From positions 1 through 64,000 of the forward strand of contig NZ_PVWN01000009.1 of NCBI RefSeq assembly GCF_003003885.1: a DNA stretch of 64,000 bases. Reading direction: 5' to 3'. A program made the translations under genes and the position numbers. Within the stretch, counting starts at the first letter, position 1; every line of letters begins with the position of its first letter. Of this stretch, positions 57,951 to 64,000 are shown in pieces. Below the pieces are notes generated by a model. It worked only from the letters and a program-made list of their open reading frames with translations, was not told where the DNA came from and did not search any database. The DNA is from Chlorogloea sp. CCALA 695. GTDB taxonomy: Bacteria > Cyanobacteriota > Cyanobacteriia > Cyanobacteriales > Chroococcidiopsidaceae.

Positions 57951-58004
57951 CAGATGAAAGGAAAAACTTAGTAGCCGTCAATGCGGCGAGCGCATTTTTA
58001 GTTT

Positions 58005-58205
58005 CTACGAGCAGTGATGAAAGAGAGTTTCGAGATATACTCTAGCCGCGCGGCGATCGCCATCGCTATTTTGTAGCAAAAACAATGATAAAGCCGCCGC
58101 AAAAACTCGGTCTTGATCCCAATCCGGATGATTTTCTAAGTAGCTTTTGAGGGACTGGTGTAGTTCTTCGGGAATTTCCGTCAAGATGCTAAGGGTATTG
58201 CTCAT
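58005..58205 (-). CDS. DUF2811 family protein
   Basis: A 66-residue cyanobacterial protein (DUF2811). The signature is nearly the entire protein: ISILTEIPEELHQSLKSYLE is represented here by SILTEIPEELHQSLKSYLEN, followed by HPDWDQDRVFAAALSLFLLQ. Predicted all helical; the function is unknown. It is convergent with the response regulator. Confidence 0.85.
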   Translation of the reverse strand: MSNTLSILTEIPEELHQSLKSYLENHPDWDQDRVFAAALSLFLLQNSDGDRRAARVYLETLFHHCS

Positions 58206-58592
58206 TGATTACCTCGCCTTGGGCTTAAATAAAACAATCTTCCCTCTTAGTCACAAACTTAGGCTGTCAATGCTAGTGAAAGTCTAAAGGAACTTTAGAG
58301 GCAAGTGCTTTATTGTGCGCTACGAGGGGGTAGAGTTGTCAATGCTACGAAATATTGCAATTGTTTTTGCTCAAGAAAATTAGCTACGAAGTAATAGGAC
58401 TTTTAGTCTATTTTTGTTACTTAACTTTATACAAACTGCGTACTTGTAGAGTTTTAATGGCAAAATAAATAATCCACAAGGAAGGTATTTGTCTTTAGCT
58501 ATCGTTAAAACCTGGGGAAAACCTGGGGAAAATCTGAGGAAAAGTAAGCTTAAAAATAAGAATTACAAACTAGGGAAAATCTTTAGCTATTT
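58206..58592. other. 387-bp intergenic region
   Basis: No gene is visible. There are imperfect 10- to 13-bp direct repeats around 58507-58540 (CCTGGGGAAAA, twice, and a third diverged copy ATCTGAGGAAAA), whose role is unknown. The promoter for the DUF2811 gene lies in the left part. Confidence 0.4.
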
Positions 58593-58916
58593 TCAAGTAG
58601 ACGGACGTTGTTTAAACTGTTGAACCGCAGCCTGAATAGCCAAAGCGAACAAAGCTACAGCCACAATGGCAAATATAAAAGTGGCTAAGGTACTTAAACC
58701 GACAACTAAAGTACGAACAGCAATGCTAATTTTGACAACTAGGGCATTGTCAGAATGTAGAGGTTTTTGGGCAAAACCTTGAGAGATAGCCCCTGTAACG
58801 CGATATAAAGCGATCGCCATTCCTGAAGCAATTAGCCCCCCTAGAGAGGAGCGTAGGGGGCTAGGGAGAGGCTTAGAATCGGTTGCTGGCTGTTCGGTGG
58901 GAGTGGGATCATTCAT
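58593..58916 (-). CDS. DUF3082 family membrane protein
   Basis: A 107-residue protein with two hydrophobic segments (about 28-42 and 66-94) and a polar Pro-rich N-terminus (PTPTEQPATDSKPLPSPLRS). DUF3082 is found beside ispE in many cyanobacteria, as here, 11 bases downstream on the same strand. The role is unknown. Confidence 0.8.
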   Translation of the reverse strand: MNDPTPTEQPATDSKPLPSPLRSSLGGLIASGMAIALYRVTGAISQGFAQKPLHSDNALVVKISIAVRTLVVGLSTLATFIFAIVAVALFALAIQAAVQQFKQRPST

Positions 58917-58927
58917 GGTTAAAATTA

Positions 58928-59884
58928 CTAATCTTTATTACTAGACATTACTTGAATGCCTGTAGAAGTTAAACGAGCAATAAACAAATCTAAATCGCTT
59001 GGTTGTGCAAGCAGTCGTCCTTGCTGATGCACTTTTTGGGCTTGATTTTCGCTATCGCAAAGAGCAAATACCGTAGATCCTGAACCCGACATCATTGCGC
59101 CCAAACAGCCAGCATTTTGAAATGTCTCTTTCAACTGCAATATTTGCGGATAAGCTGGGATGACTACGCGCTCTAAGTCGTTGTGTAGCCTTTGACCAAT
59201 TTGAAATCGATCTTCATGAATAATTGCTTGTACCATTGAGCTAGAATGAACCGCCGCCGCACGAGAAGTAAGATCCTGTTTATTGACAACGTAGGTATTG
59301 CCAAAGTTCGCGCGGTAAGTTTGGTAAGCCCAAGCAGTAGCAACATCTAGATGGCGGTATTTACCTAGCACTACATACAAATTATCTACGCTGGGTAAGG
59401 GCGAGAGCCTTTCACCTCGTCCTGTAGCGATCGCACTACCGCCAGCAATACAAAAAGGTACATCCGAGCCTAATTGACTGCCTAATTCTTCTAATTCTGA
59501 CTGAGTTAATCCTAATTGCCAGAGTAGATCTAGCCCTACCAAAACGGCGGCGGCGTTGCTAGAACCTCCAGCTAAACCCGCCGCGATAGGAATACGCTTA
59601 TCAATAGTAATTTCTACGCCGCCAAACTGGGCGAAAGCGTCAGGAAATTCTGCCGCCATTAATGCCGCCGCTTGATAGGCTAAGTTAGAGCGATTTATTG
59701 GTACTTGAGGATGAGAGCAACGAACAGAGATAGTATCGGTACTAAGACTTCGCAAATCAACTTGATCAGCTAAATCAATGCTTTGCAGTACCATTGCTAA
59801 TTCGTGATAACCATCGGGGCGATCGCCAATTATTTCTAGATATAAATTAATTTTTGCGGGAGCGATTAAAGAATAAGAACGCAT
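58928..59884 (-). CDS. ispE: 4-diphosphocytidyl-2-C-methyl-D-erythritol kinase
   Basis: IspE phosphorylates CDP-ME in the MEP pathway that feeds carotenoids, chlorophyll phytyl chain and quinones. The GHMP kinase motifs are present: PAKINLYLEIIGDRPDGYHE at the start, the ATP loop IPIAAGLAGGSSNAAAVLVG around 95-114, and MMSGSGSTVFAL near the C-terminus. Length 318 is normal. The DUF3082 gene follows. Confidence 0.96.
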   Translation of the reverse strand: MRSYSLIAPAKINLYLEIIGDRPDGYHELAMVLQSIDLADQVDLRSLSTDTISVRCSHPQVPINRSNLAYQAAALMAAEFPDAFAQFGGVEITIDKRIPIAAGLAGGSSNAAAVLVGLDLLWQLGLTQSELEELGSQLGSDVPFCIAGGSAIATGRGERLSPLPSVDNLYVVLGKYRHLDVATAWAYQTYRANFGNTYVVNKQDLTSRAAAVHSSSMVQAIIHEDRFQIGQRLHNDLERVVIPAYPQILQLKETFQNAGCLGAMMSGSGSTVFALCDSENQAQKVHQQGRLLAQPSDLDLFIARLTSTGIQVMSSNKD

Positions 59885-59908
59885 TGGGGTTGATAGTTAC
59901 ATTATTTT

Positions 59909-59933
59909 GTAGAGACGTTGCATTGCAACGTCT
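59909..59933. repeat. dispersed palindromic repeat, copy 4
   Basis: GTAGAGACGTTGCATTGCAA plus its inverted arm. It sits 8 bases before copy 5, so two units of the family are arranged side by side upstream of ispE. Confidence 0.8.
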
Positions 59934-59941
59934 AAAATTCT

Positions 59942-59969
59942 TAGAGACGTTGCAATGCAACGTCTCTAC
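59942..59969. repeat. dispersed palindromic repeat, copy 5
   Basis: TAGAGACGTTGCAATGCAAC plus its inverted arm (ends GTCTCTAC). It forms a double array with copy 4 between the convergent-spaced prxQ and ispE genes (both on the minus strand), 30 bases downstream of the prxQ stop. Confidence 0.8.
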
Positions 59970-59999
59970 ACTAAAATTTATACCCTAGGCACACTGATT

Positions 60000-60437
60000 C
60001 TACAAACCTAATGTTGCCAAAACATCACTAGCATGAGTAGAAGTATTCACGCTGGAATCTACGTGAGTAATTTTGCCACTACTATCAATTACATAAGTAA
60101 CTCGTTTAGCATAACCACCACCATCGACATCGTAAGCTTTAATTAAAGTTTTCTCAGTATCGGCTAGCAAGGGAAAATTGAGATTATATTTCTCTGTAAA
60201 CTTTTGATGAGATCCTTCATCATCGGCGCTAACACCTAGAATTACTACATCTTTGCCCTGATACTCGGTACTTGCATCGCGGAAACCACAAGCTTGCTTA
60301 GTACAGCCTGGGGTGTCATCTTTGGGGTAGAAATACAAAACTACTGTTTTACCAGCATAGTCAGATAGCGAAACAGTGTTGCCATTGGTGTCTTTGACGG
60401 TAAATGCTGGTGCATTTGTGCCAACTGCTAAAGCCAT
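60000..60437 (-). CDS. peroxiredoxin of the BCP/PrxQ type
   Basis: A thioredoxin-dependent peroxidase. Peroxidatic C45 and resolving C50 lie in DTPGCTKQACGFRD, the atypical-2-Cys spacing of BCP/PrxQ. The 145-residue protein has the N-terminal GTNAPAFTVKDTNGNTVSLS strand and ends TLGL. It detoxifies H2O2 and alkyl peroxides. Transcribed singly. Confidence 0.94.
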   Translation of the reverse strand: MALAVGTNAPAFTVKDTNGNTVSLSDYAGKTVVLYFYPKDDTPGCTKQACGFRDASTEYQGKDVVILGVSADDEGSHQKFTEKYNLNFPLLADTEKTLIKAYDVDGGGYAKRVTYVIDSSGKITHVDSSVNTSTHASDVLATLGL

Positions 60438-60527
60438 AGTATGCCCTTAATATCAAGTTTTCTAGTCCTCGATATTTATAACAGTTTTCTTTGGTGCAAA
60501 TACATCTATCTAGGCGGCGATCGCACT

Positions 60528-61280
60528 CTAGGGGTTTCCGCGTAGCAATTCCATTAATTCATCTCGGTAATCGTGAAATATAGAGTGGCGCTTAACTGTA
60601 ACGTTGCGATCGGGTAATTTAATTGACATTTCCTTGTTGATCGTACCGGGACGCGCTGTTAAAGCATAGATTCGATTCGAGAGAAATACTGCTTCTTCTA
60701 CGTTGTGGGTAATCATAAAAATTGTTAAGTTGGTTTTTTCCCAAAGCTCTAACATAAATTGGTGCATGGATTCTTTGGTATGGACATCTAACGCGCCAAA
60801 AGGCTCATCCATCAACATTACTTTTGGCTCAGAAGCCAAAGCACGAGCGATCGCGCAGCGTTGTTTCATCCCGCCCGATAGCTCTTTTGGTAAGGGTTTG
60901 GCAAAGTTTTCTAACCCCACTACTCTTAAATAATAGCTGGCTTTTTCGCGGCGCTCTTTTTTGGACAATCCTTGTAACTTCAGCCCAAATTCTGTATTTT
61001 TTTGGACGCTCATCTAGGGATAAAGCGTGTAATGCTGAAATACCATTCCTCGGTCGGAGCCAAAGCCAGTTACGCGCCTCCCGTCAACTTTAACTTCTCC
61101 AGTGGTGGGGCTATCTAATCCGGCAATTTGACGCAATAAGGTAGATTTGCCCGATCCTGATGCTCCTACAGCGCAGATAAATTCACCGCGTGCGATCGTC
61201 ATATTGATATCCTTCAAAACGGCTGAAGAGCCTTGCTTTGTCTCAAAGTTTTTGTGTAAGCTATTGACTTGTAGATACAT
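60528..61280 (-). pseudogene. ABC transporter ATPase, interrupted by a TAG stop
   Basis: The ATP-binding component of a nitrate/taurine-type (SsuB/TauB-like) ABC importer. Residues 1-88 end YTLYP and contain Walker A GASGSGKS near 39-46. A TAG at 61014-61016 stands where the family has Trp (LFPW), then the frame continues unchanged with MSVQKNTEFGLKLQGL, the signature LSGGMKQR, Walker B LMDEPFGALD and the His-switch MITHNVEEA. A single TGG to TAG change thus splits an otherwise intact gene. It is the last gene of the decayed guanidine operon. Confidence 0.85.
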
Positions 61281-61321
61281 GATTTGACCCTGGTTGTTTG
61301 GTAGACGATCAACGGTAGATT

Positions 61322-61999
61322 TATCTTTTTTGACTTGCCCAGCTACATAAAATCCTTAATAAATATTGAACTAGCAAGTCAAAAGTCAGTCCAATCACAA
61401 TTAACCCCACAAAAATTTCATCAGTTTTCAAAAACCTTCCTGCAACGCTGATTCGCCGCCCTAAGCCTTCATTGGCGGCAATTAATTCCGACACAATCAC
61501 CCATTGCCAAGCGGCGGCTAAGTTAATCTGACAAGCATCAATAATTCCTGGGATAACGTGGGAAAAATTACCTGCAACAATGTCTGTATCCGATTTCCAC
61601 CCAAGGTATAGGTTGCCTCAATCAAGTCTTTGGGTACAAATTTGACTGTATCCATGACCATCAAAGAGTTGAAGAAAAATACGCCAATGAAGATTAAAGT
61701 AATTTTTGGTTCTTCGCCAATCCCCAAATACAAAATTAGCAACGGAATAAAAGCAGGCGCAGACATATACCGGACTAAACCAAATAAAGGTTCTAGCAAG
61801 GCTCTAATACTGGCAAAACTGCCCATCAATACGCCTACATAAATCGAACATACTGCCAGCGAAAACCCTACGCCCACCCGTCACAGACTCGCTACGGTAT
61901 CTTTCAATAACTCTCCCGTACCCCACAAGCGCCCAAATGCCCCCAATACTTTCGCCGGAGAAGGCAAAAAATTTGGATCTACATTGCTAAAAGTAGTTA
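61322..61999 (-). pseudogene. ABC permease with stop codon, frameshift and lost N-terminus
   Basis: The minus strand shows a binding-protein-dependent permease broken in three ways. Its start is lost: homology begins with FLPSPAKVLGAFGRLWGTGE, behind an IS-derived sequence. A TGA at 61881-61883 interrupts DTVASL and RVGVGFSLAV. Near 61560 one base is missing in the HVIPGIIDACQINL region, and the correct frame resumes with WQWVIVSELIAANEGLG to the final helix ending at about 61324. It resembles permeases of nitrate/taurine-type importers. Confidence 0.8.
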
Positions 62000-62000
62000 C

Positions 62001-62166
62001 TATAGCAATCCTAGATGAGTTGAAGAAAAGTGAGTATTTAACTATTGTGAATAATGAATGTAGCATTTAAGAACTAATTGAACAATGGACGAACTGGTCA
62101 AGTTTATTGAGAGTAATCCTGACTCCAGGCAACTCAAACGAGCCTTAGCAATGCAAATGGCAATGC
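62001..62166 (+). mobile_element. fragment of an IS630-type transposase (5' end)
   Basis: The plus strand from ATG 62085 reads MDELVKFIESNPDSRQLKRA then LAMQMAM, which matches the first 27 codons of cyanobacterial IS630-family transposases (helix-turn-helix N-terminus). The frame ends within a few codons because the element has been cut at about 62166, where guanidine hydrolase sequence begins in the other orientation. The left end probably lies near the TA at 61999-62002 by the permease. The rest of the element is missing. Confidence 0.7.
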
Positions 62167-62688
62167 GCCAGAGCTAAAAATGTGAGCAATTCCTTTAAAA
62201 ATTTGGTCAAAAGATTTTTCATTATTAGCGGGAATTGTAAAAATATTGCCCACATCACATAAGGTAATTTGTTCGCGCAAATATACCCCTAATTCAAAAC
62301 TATAAGGGGTATAAAGAGCCGAAATGCGCCGGATTCCTTGAGACCCGAAACGAGTACCGGGGCGATAAGTTGTGCCAGAATCATGAGGTACGCCAACAAC
62401 TGCTACATCAAATTCGCCAACTCTACGGACATCTTCAATATAAAGAGCTTTTAAAAAAGCATTGATTCCCGCATAATGAGGTAATTCACCACGAGAAAAA
62501 GTAGGAATAGAGCGATCGCCTATACTTTCTACTCCTTCTAAACCAAATTCTAAGCCCTTAGAGACTTCTTGTTACCAACCCGTTAAAGGTAACTGTCTTT
62601 CGCTTTCTAAGGCTCTTTCCGCCTCGCTAGGGGGTTGCTGAGGATGAGATTCTAAACTTTTTTCTAATGGGTGATCGCGTTCGGTCAT
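62166..62688 (-). pseudogene. guanidine hydrolase (GdmH/ureohydrolase family), truncated
   Basis: Minus-strand sequence encodes the first half of a ureohydrolase closely matching the cyanobacterial Ni-dependent guanidine hydrolase: it opens MTERDHPLEKSLESHPQQ, and contains FSRGELPHYAGINAFLK, VVGVPHDSGTTYRPGTRFG, ISALYTPYSFELGV, and KSFDQIFKGIAHIF. Codon 39 is TAA (62572-62574) where CAA is expected, and the gene ends at about codon 174 of nearly 390, at the IS fragment. The metal-binding His/Asp half is therefore gone. It lies directly behind a guanidine-I riboswitch. Confidence 0.85.
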
Positions 62689-62726
62689 TTTAACTGCTCC
62701 CTGGTATAAAACTGCACTTTGTCAAC

Positions 62727-62779
62727 AAAAAACCCAGGAGTCAACAACAGTTGTATAACTGTTATTGGTTCTCCCGGGT
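62727..62779 (-). terminator. riboswitch-controlled intrinsic terminator
   Basis: On the minus strand the 3' end of the aptamer (CCCGGGAG) pairs with CTCCTGGG and is followed by TTTTTT. An inner hairpin AACAGTTATACAACTGTT occupies the centre. Because the terminator stem uses the final aptamer strand, guanidine binding should prevent it from forming, giving an ON switch. Confidence 0.85.
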
Positions 62780-62892
62780 TTTTCTCCCGCCGTGTAACTA
62801 ATATTCTTATGAATGTTAGTCGCTTCTCTTGTACCTGGCGCTTAAATTTCCTGATGCAAGGGAAAATTTAAAACGGAACCCTAGAAGCCAAT
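62770..62892 (-). promoter_or_regulatory. guanidine-I (ykkC) riboswitch
   Basis: The minus strand carries the conserved core strings of the guanidine-I aptamer in the right order: CTAGGGTTCCG (62874-62884), the GCCAGGTACAAGAGA loop near 62825-62840, and ACACGGCGGGAGAAAAACCC then GGGAGA (62770-62796). It sits 82 bases before the gdmH start. The aptamer senses guanidine. It remains apparently intact although every downstream gene is damaged. Confidence 0.9.
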
Positions 62893-62993
62893 TAAGTTTT
62901 TTGCTTTTGCTAATAATCTAAACTATTAGTAGTCAGTGCTAATTGACAGTAATACCAATAGTTTCTCGATGTAAATGTATTTATAATTACAAA

Positions 62994-63395
62994 ATGGCAA
63001 CTATTGAATCTAGAAGTAATAATTCCATAACGTATTCCCCAAAAACGATCGCTAGAGCCAAGCAAAGTTTATTTTGTTCGCCTTTTAAAGAGCATCTGCT
63101 AGCAAAGATGCGTCACCAAAGCGTACCGATTAATGCGATCGCTTCTGTTGCGGGAGTGGAAAATGGCTATACTCGACGAGCTATATCAGAACTTGCCGCC
63201 GACAATGCCCTAGGATGGTTAATTCAAGTCGGGATACTCCGCCGCGAAGTAGATGGACAAGGAATTACTGATAGTTTTCGCCTTACACCCCTGGGTAGTC
63301 AGCTAATCGAGCAATATACAGCTAGTAATTGGCAACCATCCTGGCGCGATCGTTTGTACAATGCGATAAATCAGTGGTTGAGATGGCCGTTTTAA
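62994..63395 (+). CDS. Npun_F0494 family protein
   Basis: A 133-residue cyanobacterial protein. Conserved strings are SPKTIARAKQSLFCSPFKEH, SVPINAIASVAGVENGYTRR and GILRREVDGQGITDSFRLTPLG, the last of which resembles a winged-helix segment. It may bind DNA or RNA; no function is established. ATG 62994 is preferred to TTG 62943 because the first 17 codons of the longer frame are not protein-like. Confidence 0.8.
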   Translation: MATIESRSNNSITYSPKTIARAKQSLFCSPFKEHLLAKMRHQSVPINAIASVAGVENGYTRRAISELAADNALGWLIQVGILRREVDGQGITDSFRLTPLGSQLIEQYTASNWQPSWRDRLYNAINQWLRWPF

Positions 63396-63490
63396 AAATT
63401 GGTTGTAGTTAATAGTTAAAACTAAGCAGGAACAGGGAAGAATAAAACAGACGGGGCATTTTTAATTGGTATTTTTCCTAATAACTGCTT

Positions 63491-64000
63491 ATGAAATCCT
63501 TAATGGTAGTGGGAACAACCTCCCACGCTGGAAAATCTCTACTAACTACAGCTATATGTCGAATCGCCGCTCGTCGTGGCTGGCGAGTAGCACCTTTTAA
63601 GGGGCAAAACATGGCGTTGAATGCCTATGTAACCGCAAGTGGGGGAGAAATTGGTCACGCGCAAGCAGTACAAGCTTGGGCCGCCGGGACGCAGCCAACT
63701 ATCGATATGAACCCAATTTTGCTTAAACCCCAAGGTGATATGACATCTCAAGTCATCCTTAAAGGTAAAGCAGTAGGTAAAGTGGGAGCGGCGGATTACT
63801 ACGAGCAGTATTTTGATATAGGCTGGCAAGCAATTCAAGAGTCTTTGCAGCATTTAAGTACAGAATTTGATTTGATTGTGTGTGAAGGTGCGGGGAGTCC
63901 AGCAGAAATCAATCTCAAACACCGCGATTTAACTAATATGCGGGTGGCAAAACATCTTAATGCGCCAACGATTTTAGTAGTAGATATCGAGCGCGGTGGG
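63491..64000 (+). CDS. cobQ: cobyric acid synthase, 5' part (cut by window edge)
   Basis: CobQ amidates the side chains b, d, e and g of adenosylcobyrinic acid a,c-diamide in cobalamin biosynthesis. The visible 170 residues start MKSLMVVGTTSHAGKSLLTT with the P-loop variant, then KGQNMALNAYVTASGGEIGH and GAGSPAEINLKHRDLTN, which are diagnostic. The gene continues beyond the window. ATG 63491 follows a 95-bp gap after the Npun_F0494 gene. Confidence 0.93.
   Translation, partial: MKSLMVVGTTSHAGKSLLTTAICRIAARRGWRVAPFKGQNMALNAYVTASGGEIGHAQAVQAWAAGTQPTIDMNPILLKPQGDMTSQVILKGKAVGKVGAADYYEQYFDIGWQAIQESLQHLSTEFDLIVCEGAGSPAEINLKHRDLTNMRVAKHLNAPTILVVDIERGG

Overview
The window is a piece of a cyanobacterial chromosome. 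HIP1 octamers (GCGATCGC) are scattered through almost every gene, and many genes are cyanobacterial or plastid-type: Ycf3, Ycf36/CGLD27, Ycf65/PSRP-3, DUF2499, DUF3593, DUF3318, DUF2811, DUF3082, Npun_F0494, CPP1-like, HPPD, and an atpB-atpE pair split from the other ATP synthase genes. The genus cannot be fixed from sequence alone; a Chroococcidiopsis- or Nostoc-like, medium-GC organism fits.

Layout. 1-26 kb is mostly housekeeping: a TPR protein, an ECF-type ATPase, rsmG, a GntR regulator, an S1-domain protein, an EVE-like protein, an AI-2E-type permease, a PmbA-like protein, tRNA-Ala(GGC), hisF, ruvB, psrp3/ycf65, atpC-atpD, queE, yqeK-rsfS-ycf36, an asparaginase, initiator tRNA-Met, a family-39-type glycosyltransferase, a large hybrid histidine kinase and a cobalamin-binding-type protein. 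A decayed Phd/YefM antitoxin lies at 15.6 kb.

27.3-39.2 kb is an accessory block. A tight five-gene operon (27318-37756) encodes an SNF2-type helicase, a RecQ-like helicase with a Cys4 motif, a small protein, a large P-loop protein with a zinc-knuckle-like motif and a fifth small protein. Order, sizes and motifs match dpdE-dpdF-dpdG-dpdH(-dpdI) of the 7-deazaguanine DNA-modification/restriction islands, but the modification genes (dpdA, dpdB, dpdC) are absent here. After it come a fossil of the 3' end of an M16 peptidase gene, a broken DUF6883 gene, DUF4926, and a DUF433/DUF5615 antitoxin-toxin pair whose toxin has lost its first conserved acidic residue. The intact M16 peptidase pair follows.

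39-60 kb returns to housekeeping: mrp, hemF, DUF2499-DUF3593, a glutathionyl-hydroquinone reductase, gatC, ycf3, ftsH, an SDR, HPPD, HAD, a response regulator, ispE and prxQ. It is interrupted at 48.3 kb by a solitary long prokaryotic Argonaute with a complete DEDD catalytic tetrad.

60.5-62.9 kb is a dead guanidine-utilisation operon. An apparently intact guanidine-I riboswitch with a terminator expression platform sits in front of a gdmH-type guanidine hydrolase gene that has a nonsense codon and is cut off by an IS630-type transposase fragment. A permease gene with a nonsense codon and a frameshift and an ATPase gene with a Trp-to-stop change follow. The window ends in a Npun_F0494-family gene and the 5' part of cobQ.

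Leads worth following are the dpdEFGH(I)-like operon without modification genes, the solo Argonaute, and the riboswitch-controlled pseudo-operon.
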